Positions 50,863 to 61,006 are shown, counted from the stretch's first letter. The stretch: 64,000 nt of DNA from Prevotella sp. khp7 (GCF_900109055.1 NZ_FOIV01000004.1:310001-374000); one strand, 5' to 3'. Numbers and translations are program-made. The notes: a model not told the origin generated them from the letters alone.

Positions 50863-50887
50863 AATTTATTGTGCTTGGGGTTCGGTG

Positions 50888-51020
50888 CAAAGATACAAAA
50901 ATAATTAAAGTGAAGAAAGTAAAATGGTAAAAAAATAAAAGGATTTCTTCCTTTTTTAGCCTATTTATTATATTTTTCACCTTTTTACCCTATTACTTTT
51001 TCACTTTTTTGTTACCTTTG
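50888..51020. promoter_or_regulatory. Divergent promoter region of the CarboxypepD-domain gene and nadB
   Basis: Minus-strand TATCTTTG (50895-50888) and plus-strand TACCTTTG (51013-51020). Between them an AT-rich imperfect inverted repeat runs from 50907-50933 (AAAGTGAAGAAAGTAAAATG onward) to 50982-51007. No clear -33 boxes are seen. Confidence 0.5.
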
Positions 51021-51051
51021 CAGCAGATAACAGAACAAAACAAGTCAACAG

Positions 51052-52638
51052 ATGGTTTACAAATACGACTTTCTCGTGATAGGTGCTGGTGTGGCTGGTA
51101 TGAGCTATGCCCTCAAGGTGGCAAGGGCCCAGAAGGGCCGTGTCTGCATGATCTGCAAGACCTCGCTCGACGAGGCCAATACCTCTTTCGCACAGGGTGG
51201 CGTAGCATCGGTCACCAACCTCGAGCTCGACAACTTCGACAAGCACATCGAGGACACCATGATTGCGGGTGACTACATCTCCGACCGACAGGCCGTAGAG
51301 CAGGTAGTACGCCAGGCACCTGAACAGATACGTGAGCTCGTCAACTGGGGCGTTAACTTCGACAAGAAGAGTAACGGTCAGTTCGACCTGCATCGTGAGG
51401 GCGGGCACTCTGAGTTCCGCATCCTCCACCATGCCGACGACACCGGTGCCGAGATACAGCGCGGACTGATGGAGGCAGTGCGCCACGACCCGAACATCAC
51501 TGTCAAGGAGAACCACTTCGCCGTTGAAATCATCACCCAGCACCATCTGGGTGCCAAGGTCACCCGCCGCTCGCCTTACATCCACTGCTACGGCGCCTAC
51601 GTGCTCAATCCCGACACACAGAAGGTCGACACCTACCTGTCGAAGGTCACCGTGATGTGTACCGGCGGCTGTGGTGCGGTCTACATGACCACCTCAAATC
51701 CCGTCATCGCCACTGGCGACGGCATCGCCATGGTCTACCGTGCCAAGGGAACGGTTGCCGACATGGAGTTCGTGCAGTTCCACCCCACCGTGCTCCACAA
51801 TCCTAAGGAGACACATCCCGCCTACCTCATCACCGAGGCCATGCGCGGCTATGGCGGCATCCTGAAGCTGCCCAACGGCGAGACATTCATGGAGAAATAC
51901 GACGAGCGTCTGTCGCTGGCACCACGCGACATCGTGGCCCGCGCCATCGATAAGGAGATGAAGATCCACGGCCTCGACCACGTGTGCCTCGACGTCACCC
52001 ATAAGGATCCCGCAGAAACCCGCAAGCACTTCCCCAACATCTACCAGAAGTGCCTCTCCATCGGCATCGACATCACTACCGACTATATCCCCGTACGTCC
52101 TGCAGCCCACTACATGTGCGGCGGCATCAAGGTCGACCTCAACGGACAGACCTCCATCGAGCGCCTCTATGCCCTCGGCGAGTGTTCTTGCACCGGTCTG
52201 CACGGCGGCAACCGTCTGGCATCCAACTCTCTCATCGAGGCCGTAGTCTATGCTGAAACGGCTGCCAAGGACTCACTGGCACATATCGATCTCTACGACT
52301 TCAACGAGAAGGTGCCTGAGTGGAACGACGAGGGTACGATGACCAACGAGGAACAGGTGCTCATCACCCAGAGCGTCAAAGAGGTCAACCAGATTATGTC
52401 GAACTACGTGGGCATCGTTCGCTCCGACCTGCGCCTGCATCGCGCCTGGGACCGCCTCGACATGCTCTACGAGGAGACCGAGCGCCTCTTCAAGCGTGTA
52501 AAGGCATCGAAAGACATCTGCGAACTGCGCAACATGATCAACGTGGGCTATCTCATCACCCGCTGGGCCTTGGAGCGCAAGGAGTGTCGCGGTCTCCACT
52601 ATACCACCGACTACCCCCTCCACGCTTACGACAAGTAA
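51052..52638 (+). CDS. nadB: L-aspartate oxidase
   Basis: A 528-aa FAD enzyme making iminoaspartate for NAD synthesis. The dinucleotide fold LVIGAGVAGMSYALKVA starts the protein; other succinate-dehydrogenase-family blocks are SFAQGGVASVTN, HREGGHSEFRILHHADDTG, GGCGAVYMTTSNPVIATGDG, VRPAAHYMCGGIKVD and LHGGNRLASNSLIEAVVYAE. Length is usual. NadA and NadC are not adjacent. A TACCTTTG box lies 31 bp upstream. Downstream is a 288-bp gap with a hairpin and the second 22-bp repeat array. Confidence 0.97.
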   Translation: MVYKYDFLVIGAGVAGMSYALKVARAQKGRVCMICKTSLDEANTSFAQGGVASVTNLELDNFDKHIEDTMIAGDYISDRQAVEQVVRQAPEQIRELVNWGVNFDKKSNGQFDLHREGGHSEFRILHHADDTGAEIQRGLMEAVRHDPNITVKENHFAVEIITQHHLGAKVTRRSPYIHCYGAYVLNPDTQKVDTYLSKVTVMCTGGCGAVYMTTSNPVIATGDGIAMVYRAKGTVADMEFVQFHPTVLHNPKETHPAYLITEAMRGYGGILKLPNGETFMEKYDERLSLAPRDIVARAIDKEMKIHGLDHVCLDVTHKDPAETRKHFPNIYQKCLSIGIDITTDYIPVRPAAHYMCGGIKVDLNGQTSIERLYALGECSCTGLHGGNRLASNSLIEAVVYAETAAKDSLAHIDLYDFNEKVPEWNDEGTMTNEEQVLITQSVKEVNQIMSNYVGIVRSDLRLHRAWDRLDMLYEETERLFKRVKASKDICELRNMINVGYLITRWALERKECRGLHYTTDYPLHAYDK

Positions 52639-52695
52639 TTAAGTATTCTGGCAAGGAAGGCAAACGCCATCCATATACCCCTTATATAATTGACA

Positions 52696-52735
52696 ATGAC
52701 AGGTGCTTTGTCCGACAGACATAGGCACCCGTCAT
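52696..52735. other. Hairpin in the nadB-sprA gap
   Basis: ATGACAGGTGC (52696-52706) pairs with GCACCCGTCAT (52725-52735) with a single A-C mismatch and an 18-nt loop. It lacks a T tract, so it may be a weak terminator or a decayed element. Confidence 0.45.
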
Positions 52736-52759
52736 GGCATTCATTACACCCTTAAATGT

Positions 52760-52847
52760 AATTTGGATTATTTTGCAAACCAATTTAGATTAAATTGCAG
52801 AGCAAAATAGACTAAATTGGTCAGCAATTTAGTCTAAATTGTAATCG
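52760..52847. repeat. Four-unit 22-bp palindromic repeat array, copy B
   Basis: Units of exactly 22 bp start at 52760, 52782, 52804 and 52826 and align unit by unit with copy A at 26847-26934, with about eight differences over 88 bp. Similarity continues about 20 bp to the right (ATAGTCT-TGTCA). It lies between the convergent nadB and sprA genes. Confidence 0.85.
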
Positions 52848-52926
52848 TTCAAATAGTCTCTGTCAATAAGCGGGCCGTTCCATGGCAGACAAAGCGCTAT
52901 GAAATGACAATGTCACAAACCGATTA

Positions 52927-55900
52927 TTATCGGGTAAGCGAGAATTTCATAGAGAGCCCGAAGTCGTAGGTTGTGGTGGGATAGCTCGATGAAGAAAGCA
53001 GCGGCGTGTTGGTCTGCTGGTCATAGTAGGCGGTGAGCGTGAGCAGGCGCGAAAGGGTATAGTCGGCCATGAAGGAGAGTTTAAAGGCAGAGTTGCCGCT
53101 GGAGGCCGATGACACGCCAGAGGCGATGTCGCGGGTGATGGCCGCCTGCTTGCGCATGGAGATATCGAGGCGCAGGTTCAGATCGTGGTTCACACCAGTC
53201 TTCGACGACTGTGTGGCGGCAGCAGAGCGCTGTGAGCTGCGACTGCCTTTGCCTGTCTGCGCTTTCTTCACCACGCGGTTGCCCTTGGTTCCGAAGATAT
53301 TGAAGTCCTTGATTTTATATCCAAGACCAACCACCCAATCGCGACTGAGAGCCTCGTTGAGCTGGATGCTGGTCATCGAAAGGTTGAGCGTACGAGTAGT
53401 GCGGTATTCCATCTTAGCCGTAAGGTCGTTGTGGAAGGTGGCATCGACACCCAGCAAGGGCGAGAACGACTCGTTGATGCTGACGGTGGGGATGCTGGGC
53501 AAGGTATAGCCGCCCACACTATAGACGCTTTTATAAGCATGATTCAGATTCAGACTCTTGAGATGTTCCTGCACCCAAGGCAGTTTAGAAAGTCCGCTAT
53601 AACGGATGGTCCAGTTGGGCAGCAAGCGTGTGATGGCGGGGAAAATGGCGCGCGACTTACCTGCTCCCGTAGTATAGGCTGAGAGGAAGGCCGGTACCAG
53701 CACCTCGGCGGCATAGGGTTTGTCGGCTCCTGCCTGGAAGCCCGTCAGCACATCAAGGAAATGGTTGAAGGCCGAAGAGTGGTAGCCGCTGTTGGCATTG
53801 CCCATGCCTGCCAGGGCACCACGAAGAGAGATGGTGGTCATGTTGAACGAGCCGCTATAGGTGGTGGGGCGCCCTTCATACATATATTGGATGCTCTGCG
53901 AACGGTTGTCGGTACGTGAGGCATTAAGGTCGATCTTCAGATCGCGGACAGGTTCCAGTACGGCACGTATCTGCAGGTCTTTCGTACTATTGATGGTGGC
54001 AGGCGTGGCGACGCTGTCGTTCATAAGCAGCCAGCGGTTGTCCATGGCTTTATCGATATAGCCGTCGCCCATCAAGCCGAAAGCGAAGTCGAGTCCCGGC
54101 GACATGACACTGCCCGTGCGTTGCCCCAGCATATCACCGACACAAGGCAGGAAGCCTGGCAGGTGCATGGCGTATTGGGTGCGGTAGCTGACGTTGACAG
54201 AACGCAGCATCATGAGCACGCGGGCCACATTCTGGGCAGGCTTATACCACCACTCGTTCTCCGACGAAGGCTTGGCGGTGATGCTGAGTTTCAGCTGCAC
54301 AGTGTCGCGGTTCTTGATAAGTATCCTGTTCTGATCGACGACCTTGTACTTTAACTCATAGAGGCGGCCATCCTTGGTACGGGCCGACACGATGAGACGC
54401 TTGGAATTCTTGTTATGGGCCACTATCAGGGTGGTATCGGTCTTGAGGGTTATTTCACGCTGATAGGCATTTTTGTTCTTTGGCAACAGCTTTTCTTCGG
54501 GATTCCCTGATGTAGCCTTGCTACTTACGGCCTTCACGCTCTGTCTTGATACAGAGGGAGCCTTACGGAAACGTTCGTTCACCTTCTTAAGGAACGGCGA
54601 ATGGTTGTAGAGCGTCTCGAGATTGAACGAGCCATTGATATTGAGGTTGCGGTTACTCGTGACTGTATTGCCCAGCGAGGTACCGTTGTCGAGTTCCGTT
54701 CCACGAACCCATGTATAGTGGGCACTGTAAGAGGCGTCGCTGTTTACCCAGTCAAAGATAGGCAACTTGTTGAGTGGTAACTGATAAGAGGCCGTCACCT
54801 GCTGCTGATAATCTAGCGGTGTACCCCAGTTACGGATGCTCTGCTTCACAGAGTCTTTCCAAGCATGATACTGGTCGGGATAAAGGTCTTTGTTGATGGG
54901 GGTATAAGGTTCCTCTATCTCGGCACGCGTGGCACTCTGGAAGTTGAAGTGCAGGTTCTTCGTGAAATCCCAGCGCACGGAGAAGTCGCGGTTCCAGAGG
55001 AACTGTTCCGAGAACGTGAGGGGCAACTTCTGGCTTTCCAGATTCTCGAGGTCGCGCTCCTGAAGCTCGTAGTAGTTGCGCGTCATCTCAGAGTTAAAGG
55101 CAATGTTCTGGGGCAGGAAGTTGAAGCCCAGCGCCTTAGGAAGGTTCAGCCACTTCGACCTGCCTTTCAGGTTCTTGAAAGGCTCCCAGCTTTTATACAC
55201 CGGCGAGTAGCTGTAGTTAAGGGCACCGCGCCACTGATCCTCACGCTCATAGACTGTAGTCTTGCCCGAGGTATTGCGGTGGGCGTGGCTGTAGGAGAAT
55301 GAGAAATTAGCTGGATCGTAGGGCATCGGATGGCGCTTGGTTTTCAGTCCCCAGCGCACATTAGAGAGCGAGAAGTTGGTATTACGGGTCTTGGTGACGG
55401 CTATCGACTCTATACTGTCGCGCTCATGGCGGTCGGCAGCACCGTCGAGGGCTTCGTCAAGACGCATGTCGGAATCGAGCGGATTGTAGCGGGGACGCGT
55501 CTCCTCTTTCGTCACAGAATAATAGAGGGGAGCGCTCACCTTGGCTTTGTCGGGGAAGAACTTACCCAACTCGAGCGAAGTGGTGACCGAGTATTCTTTC
55601 TGAGTGTCGGTAGACCGCTGCATCACCCCTTCCTCCAAACCGCCGAAGCCATCGCTGATATAACGGCCCGAGAGGTTCACCATGCCGAAGTCGGAAAGCT
55701 GCACGTTCATGGTGCCTGAGGCTGCCCAACCGCCATCGTTGTTGGTATCGAGCAGGCGCAACTCATTGACCCACACCTCACCCGACTTCACCTCGCCCGA
55801 GATGTTACGTACACCTATCATCATCACCTTCACCTCGCCCAACGTAGGATTACCGAGAATACTGATCGTGTTTGACGGGTGTTCGGCGTCATATTCACTA

Positions 55901-58900
55901 TAGAGGCGATTATAAGCAGCTGCGCCCGATGCCTTCGCATGGTTACGTGCCTTCTTCAAACGGGTGAACACGTCAAGGTTGATGTAGAGCATATTGGCCT
56001 CGGGCCACACCATACGGCGGTCGGCCGTGGAATAACGGCTGTAGTCACTGCGATCGGGTGTCAGTTCGAGTGGTATCTCATATTCATAGTAATTGTTCTT
56101 ATAGTCACTGCCCAGACGGATGAACACGGCTAACTGATGATCCTGCAGACCTGTAACATCGGGCACGAGATGGTTGGCATGGGTAAACATCTGCATATGC
56201 TTGTACTGCCGCAAGTCGAGGTTCATATTACGATAGACGGCCTTCGACTCGCCACGCTGCAATTCCTTGACCACCATGTCGAGAGCCTGCTCATTGTTTT
56301 CTACCAGCTGGGGCTGCGAAGGGTCAGTAACCCGACTGATGCCAGGTGGCAGTACATAGTTGACAGGCACTTTGTCGTTGTTCTCCTCAATGTTTACTGC
56401 ACTAACCTCCAGCGTTCCGCCTTCAGCCGCTGAGGTATTCAGGCTCTGCTTGTAGACGCGCCACTCGCCACGCACCAGATCGAGCGAGCCGAAGCGCAAC
56501 ACGATGGGGCGCTGGAAACCTGTCATGAACATACGCACGAAACGAATACTGGTGAAGTCACTGATAGAGCCCACCTTGCTCTCATAGTCAGAGAGAGGGA
56601 TGCGGAACTGATACCAGTTCACGTCGGTGGTCTGACCATTGCGAAGCTTCACGTTGCTGGTACGCATATCGGTGATATAACAGTCGTCGGGAGCCACCCC
56701 ATTACGGTAGGCATCAAGGACCTCTGGCGAGATGCGCACCTTGTACTGGTAATAGCGTTCATACTCGTTGAGGGTATAGTCCTGGTTGATGTCTTCCACA
56801 TCAGGCCCACTCTTATAGCTGGTGTCGTAGCCCTCGGTCTGCTGGTCAGAGTCGGGTGAGTTGCCCTGAGGGTTGTTGATGCGTTTATAACGGTCGAGGA
56901 TACTCTTCTGCTCGGCATCGTAGTCACGACCACGGAAGTAGTGGTAGTCATCGCCTGCAGGGTCGTTCTGCCATGCCGTGCGGATGCTGTCGTTAGTAAT
57001 CATGCCACTTACGGCGTCGAGCCACTCACGATAGGCACCATACTGACGTTCCTCATCGTCAGTGAGACCATTGAATCCCACATCCTGTTGGCGGCGCGAA
57101 CCCGAGGTGGTAGCAAAGGCATAGGTCTGCGTGGTCTGCTGGGGAATCTTACCCCACTGGGTGGTGGTAAAAGCCTGACTGCCATCAACGGGCATGCCGC
57201 TCTCGTAGAACTTCTTGCCATCGCGCAAAATGTCCTCGCTCACCTCACCCAGATTAAAATAGAGATCACCGCTATACTCGGAAGCCGTACCGTCCTGACG
57301 GGTATAGATAAAGGGATCGAGCATCCAAAACTCAATATACTCGATATTGGCCTGTTCGAAGTCGTTGGTATCGATACGTCGCATCATGCCGCCCCACTTC
57401 GTCTCTGGTTGTAGCAGCGAACCGTCGCTGTTCAGTCCAAGCGTCAGATTGTAAGGACCTCGCTCCTGGGGATAGAATGCCAGGTTGAGCACCGAGAGCG
57501 TAGAAGTGGCGCCGTTATAGGTACTCTGGTCGCGGTTGGGATAGAGTTCCTTCACATACACCTCACGCACGTAGTGGTTGGAGAGCTGTTCCAAATCACT
57601 CTTAATGTGAGCCGGCGTGAGCGTGCTACTACGACGGGTGAAGATCGGGTCAACGTTATACCACGCCAGTAGGGCACGGTTCATGCCACTGCTGACACCT
57701 GTTTTGTCGCTGCTCTCCTGAAACATGGAGGGCACGCTCGAGAGGGTCCACGACTTGGGGTTGCTCAGGTCTATGTAGCTCTTCGTATTCTCGAAGTCGT
57801 CGATATACGAGGCATTATCCTGTGTGCCACGGGCCGTACCCGCAACAAGCTGAGCAAACTCGCCCGTAAACGAGATATGCGAGGGTTCTTTTACGTGCAG
57901 GAAGGGAATCTTGTTAAGCATTGAGGTAAGCCATTGGCTCTCTTGTTTCCAGTTCATACTCAGTCCCCAGATTGTGTTGCTCAGAGGTTCCGATCCCATG
58001 GCCACTTTCGAGGTAAGGGCCTGCTCATGAAGATGCATCAGCGTACCGCCTATCTGGAAACTCTTCGAGAAGTCGTATTCCCAGTTCACACCCACCATCG
58101 TCTTGCGCTGCATGCCATACTCGGTATTCGACTCAAGCGATACATTGACGTTAGTTCCAGCGTCGATGATACTCTGATTCAGAATGGTCACTTCGCCCGC
58201 ATTGTAATCGACCGTATAGTCAGAGCCCTCAGTGAGCACCATGCCACCAACAGTGACGACGACCGAACCCTGAGGCACGTTATAGGCACCAAGGGAGATG
58301 ACGTTGGCCGAGGTGCCCTTATACTGACCCACAAGCAGATACTTGTCTTTCTCTGCCGTCTGCCTGGCTATGGTCTTTGTCTGATCATAAAGTTCTGAGA
58401 AGACATACTTTCCGGCTGTGACCGAGTCGAGACCTGCGGCCTGGAGTTTCTTGCGCAGATAGTTGCCAAAAGGCTCTGCAGAGGGCAGGAACACACGACC
58501 GTCGCTCACGGTATAGCCCTCTACAAAGTCGAAATAGCCATTGGGATTAGGCTTATTGTTATTATCCAAACGGTCGCAGCCCAGGAGTTTCAGAAGCGTT
58601 GTGTTCTTGACGCGTTCATCGGGGATATAGGTGAGATAGACACCTGCCGTGTCGCTCTGGAACTTAATGTCGAGTCGGAACTTGCTCTTCTCCACCTGCG
58701 ACGCCAGATAATACACGTTCTTCATCATCAGCTGCCAGTTGCCTTGAGCAGGGGTGTTCGAAGTGTTCTTCAGAGACTTCACGAAGAGGGCGCTCTTGGT
58801 ATCGGTCAGATCGGCAGCAAACTCACCGACCTGATAGGTTACGCCACCCGATGTAAACTCGTAGGCCACAGCCAGCACCTGATCGGTCTGCAGTCCCATT

Positions 58901-60132
58901 CTCAGCGATACATAGCCAAGCGCCTTGTTGATAGAATATTCTGAGGAAGTCAACAGGCGGGCGCTCGACAGTTTCTCATAGTCCACGCCGTTCTCAAAAC
59001 CCGCAATGCCTCCCAGCACGGTGTTTGTCATATCTATGTCGCGTGCCTCGGCATAGTTATTCGCTAAGACGGCATACTCGTCGTTGGCGCCATTGCCCGG
59101 CACGCTCTGACCTGTGGTGTGCCATATACCGTTGCTCAGCCGCCGGTTCTCGCCCAAATCAGTCAGGGCAATGATATTACGTGTGTTCGAGGTAGTTCCC
59201 GTCTTGTTGGTCACCCATATCTCCACGCGCTTGATCTCAATACCCGTCGTGAGATTGGGCAGTGTTGACATGCCCTGATCGTAGCGGTCACGGAAATAAT
59301 GCGACAGGAAGAAGTGGCGGTTCTCCTCATAATCGGCCACATCGAGTTCGAAAGCTGTTGTCTGTACACCACCCTTGGAAGATACACTTTTGGTCGATGA
59401 CTTTTTCTGCGAGAGCACCGTCTGCAGTTTCAGTCTGCCAAACTGCATGTCGGTACGTACACCAAAAAGGCTACTGGCACCTTTGACAAGCGAGTTATTG
59501 GAAGGAAAACTTACGTTACCTGCTTCTACGAGTTTGATGATCTCGTCTTCCTTGCCCTCGTATTTTATTTTCAAGTTCTGCGTATCGAAGTCGAAGGTTG
59601 CGTCGGTGTTGTAGTTCAGGTTCATGTTCACTTTGTCGCCCACCCTGCCATTCACATTGAGGTTAATCTTCTCGTCGAAGTCGAAGGCCGTGGTCTTACG
59701 GTTACGAATGGGCAACGAGGGGTTGTCGATATTCTTGATATTCCCTCCAACCTTCAGCTCGGCCGTTCCCTGTGTCTTGATGCGCACGCCACCAGGACCG
59801 AAGATCTTCTCGGCAGGTCCAAGGTCGAAATGCATTTCTGAGAATGAGAACTTGTCTTTACCGCCCGTCTGCAGACTGGTAGAATCTTTCTGTCGGAAGA
59901 ATTCGCGCAGGGCCTTGGCCTCCACCCACTTCTGATATTCCTTTGGTGTCATGGGCGTAGGGACGGTAAGGTAAGTGTTGCCCAACTTCTGTCCCACGTA
60001 GTACATGTTTCGCTGGTCGTCATACTCCACCGTCTCACGGATGTTATCGGGCATCCTGAGAGTCGGCTTTTGTGCCCGCGCGCTCACGCACGCGAGAAAA
60101 ACAGCCAAGAGTATTCCAATATAGCGATTCAT
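52927..60132 (-). CDS. sprA: Type IX secretion translocon SprA/Sov
   Basis: A 2401-aa outer-membrane protein, the giant 36-strand translocon of the type IX secretion system (SprA in Flavobacterium, Sov in Porphyromonas, about 2400-2500 aa). Signal peptide 1-20 (ending SARAQ) and near-N-terminal SprA features: NIRETVEYDDQRNMYYVGQ, KDKFSFSEMHFDLGPAEKIFGPGGV, TQGTAELKVG, INLNVNGRVGDKVNMNLNYNTDATFDFD. The remainder is alternating beta strands ending YDFGLSMKFSLTR. It implies that the organism exports proteins with C-terminal sorting domains, though no such cargo is in this window. A GGCACGGATTA element separates it from ruvA upstream. Confidence 0.96.
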   Translation of the reverse strand: MNRYIGILLAVFLACVSARAQKPTLRMPDNIRETVEYDDQRNMYYVGQKLGNTYLTVPTPMTPKEYQKWVEAKALREFFRQKDSTSLQTGGKDKFSFSEMHFDLGPAEKIFGPGGVRIKTQGTAELKVGGNIKNIDNPSLPIRNRKTTAFDFDEKINLNVNGRVGDKVNMNLNYNTDATFDFDTQNLKIKYEGKEDEIIKLVEAGNVSFPSNNSLVKGASSLFGVRTDMQFGRLKLQTVLSQKKSSTKSVSSKGGVQTTAFELDVADYEENRHFFLSHYFRDRYDQGMSTLPNLTTGIEIKRVEIWVTNKTGTTSNTRNIIALTDLGENRRLSNGIWHTTGQSVPGNGANDEYAVLANNYAEARDIDMTNTVLGGIAGFENGVDYEKLSSARLLTSSEYSINKALGYVSLRMGLQTDQVLAVAYEFTSGGVTYQVGEFAADLTDTKSALFVKSLKNTSNTPAQGNWQLMMKNVYYLASQVEKSKFRLDIKFQSDTAGVYLTYIPDERVKNTTLLKLLGCDRLDNNNKPNPNGYFDFVEGYTVSDGRVFLPSAEPFGNYLRKKLQAAGLDSVTAGKYVFSELYDQTKTIARQTAEKDKYLLVGQYKGTSANVISLGAYNVPQGSVVVTVGGMVLTEGSDYTVDYNAGEVTILNQSIIDAGTNVNVSLESNTEYGMQRKTMVGVNWEYDFSKSFQIGGTLMHLHEQALTSKVAMGSEPLSNTIWGLSMNWKQESQWLTSMLNKIPFLHVKEPSHISFTGEFAQLVAGTARGTQDNASYIDDFENTKSYIDLSNPKSWTLSSVPSMFQESSDKTGVSSGMNRALLAWYNVDPIFTRRSSTLTPAHIKSDLEQLSNHYVREVYVKELYPNRDQSTYNGATSTLSVLNLAFYPQERGPYNLTLGLNSDGSLLQPETKWGGMMRRIDTNDFEQANIEYIEFWMLDPFIYTRQDGTASEYSGDLYFNLGEVSEDILRDGKKFYESGMPVDGSQAFTTTQWGKIPQQTTQTYAFATTSGSRRQQDVGFNGLTDDEERQYGAYREWLDAVSGMITNDSIRTAWQNDPAGDDYHYFRGRDYDAEQKSILDRYKRINNPQGNSPDSDQQTEGYDTSYKSGPDVEDINQDYTLNEYERYYQYKVRISPEVLDAYRNGVAPDDCYITDMRTSNVKLRNGQTTDVNWYQFRIPLSDYESKVGSISDFTSIRFVRMFMTGFQRPIVLRFGSLDLVRGEWRVYKQSLNTSAAEGGTLEVSAVNIEENNDKVPVNYVLPPGISRVTDPSQPQLVENNEQALDMVVKELQRGESKAVYRNMNLDLRQYKHMQMFTHANHLVPDVTGLQDHQLAVFIRLGSDYKNNYYEYEIPLELTPDRSDYSRYSTADRRMVWPEANMLYINLDVFTRLKKARNHAKASGAAAYNRLYSEYDAEHPSNTISILGNPTLGEVKVMMIGVRNISGEVKSGEVWVNELRLLDTNNDGGWAASGTMNVQLSDFGMVNLSGRYISDGFGGLEEGVMQRSTDTQKEYSVTTSLELGKFFPDKAKVSAPLYYSVTKEETRPRYNPLDSDMRLDEALDGAADRHERDSIESIAVTKTRNTNFSLSNVRWGLKTKRHPMPYDPANFSFSYSHAHRNTSGKTTVYEREDQWRGALNYSYSPVYKSWEPFKNLKGRSKWLNLPKALGFNFLPQNIAFNSEMTRNYYELQERDLENLESQKLPLTFSEQFLWNRDFSVRWDFTKNLHFNFQSATRAEIEEPYTPINKDLYPDQYHAWKDSVKQSIRNWGTPLDYQQQVTASYQLPLNKLPIFDWVNSDASYSAHYTWVRGTELDNGTSLGNTVTSNRNLNINGSFNLETLYNHSPFLKKVNERFRKAPSVSRQSVKAVSSKATSGNPEEKLLPKNKNAYQREITLKTDTTLIVAHNKNSKRLIVSARTKDGRLYELKYKVVDQNRILIKNRDTVQLKLSITAKPSSENEWWYKPAQNVARVLMMLRSVNVSYRTQYAMHLPGFLPCVGDMLGQRTGSVMSPGLDFAFGLMGDGYIDKAMDNRWLLMNDSVATPATINSTKDLQIRAVLEPVRDLKIDLNASRTDNRSQSIQYMYEGRPTTYSGSFNMTTISLRGALAGMGNANSGYHSSAFNHFLDVLTGFQAGADKPYAAEVLVPAFLSAYTTGAGKSRAIFPAITRLLPNWTIRYSGLSKLPWVQEHLKSLNLNHAYKSVYSVGGYTLPSIPTVSINESFSPLLGVDATFHNDLTAKMEYRTTRTLNLSMTSIQLNEALSRDWVVGLGYKIKDFNIFGTKGNRVVKKAQTGKGSRSSQRSAAATQSSKTGVNHDLNLRLDISMRKQAAITRDIASGVSSASSGNSAFKLSFMADYTLSRLLTLTAYYDQQTNTPLLSSSSYPTTTYDFGLSMKFSLTR

Positions 60133-60143
60133 TGAATAATTTT

Positions 60144-60235
60144 GGCACGGATTAACACAGCTTTATAAATAAAGACACGGCTCTTTGCGAGAAAAAGCAG
60201 TGTCTCTCCATAAGAGAGCCGTGTTAATCCGTGCC
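60144..60235. repeat. GGCACGGATTA inverted-repeat element, copy 2
   Basis: A 92-bp element with perfect 15-bp ends, GGCACGGATTAACAC (60144-60158) and its complement (60221-60235). A second inner inverted repeat, ACACGGCTCT (60175-60184) / AGAGCCGTGT, nests within. It fills the gap between ruvA and sprA, both on the minus strand. The ends match copy 1 at 47026-47115, while the interior differs. Confidence 0.85.
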
Positions 60236-60245
60236 TATAAATTTA

Positions 60246-60848
60246 CTATTTAATCATCTTTAATGCTAACTTCACAACTTGTTCCACAGGGGCATCAGGT
60301 TGTTCTTGCAGAATGGCAAGCACTACCTTCTGCGAGGGAGCCGGGGCAAAGCCCAACATCGTGAGAGCCGACACGGCCTCGTCCTTCACCTGATTGTTTA
60401 CCGGCACACTGATTTGCCCGCCACTCGGTATCTCCTCGGCAATGCCAAGCGACACAATCTTCTCCTTCAGGTCAACGATGATGCGCTGGGCAGTCATCTT
60501 TCCAATACCCTTCACGTTCTGTATCAGTCGCGCATTACCCGTAGATATGGCATTGCATAACTCGGACACACTCATACCCGAGAGCATCATACGCGCCGTA
60601 TTAGCCCCTACACCATTCACGGTAATCAGCAGGAGAAACATTTCGCGTTCCTTCTTGCTCACAAACCCGAAGAGAACATGAGCATCCTCTCGAATAGCTT
60701 CATAGACATAAAGCTTCACTTCTTTCTTTCCTTGAATGGCACTGAACGTGTTGAGCGAGATATTCAGTCCATAACCAATACCGGCCGCCTCAATGGTTGC
60801 CAAGGCAGGGGTCAGTTCGGTCAGTTCCCCCTTAATGTATTCTATCAT
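60246..60848 (-). CDS. ruvA: Holliday junction branch migration protein RuvA
   Basis: A 200-aa RuvA with an OB-fold N-terminus ([34 protein letters not shown]), two helix-hairpin-helix motifs ([38 protein letters not shown]) and the C-terminal RuvB-binding three-helix domain (about 155-200; [11 protein letters not shown]). RuvB is not adjacent. Transcription could continue through the inverted-repeat element into sprA. Confidence 0.97.
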   Translation of the reverse strand: MIEYIKGELTELTPALATIEAAGIGYGLNISLNTFSAIQGKKEVKLYVYEAIREDAHVLFGFVSKKEREMFLLLITVNGVGANTARMMLSGMSVSELCNAISTGNARLIQNVKGIGKMTAQRIIVDLKEKIVSLGIAEEIPSGGQISVPVNNQVKDEAVSALTMLGFAPAPSQKVVLAILQEQPDAPVEQVVKLALKMIK

Positions 60849-60998
60849 AACTTACACTTTTGTATATATACACCTATTTAAACGTGCTTTACTAACAATT
60901 TATTGTATTTCGGGTGCATAAGCTTGCGATTTATCACATATTGAAAGTTTTTAGATAATTTATTTCGTCAATTTGTAACGTATTTAATAGAAAAGCAT

Positions 60999-61006
60999 TA
61001 CTTTTG
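60999..61006 (+). promoter_or_regulatory. -7 box of ddh-purN
   Basis: TACTTTTG lies 42 bp before the ddh ATG. TTTG at 60972-60975 is 23 bp upstream, slightly beyond the usual spacing. Confidence 0.5.
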
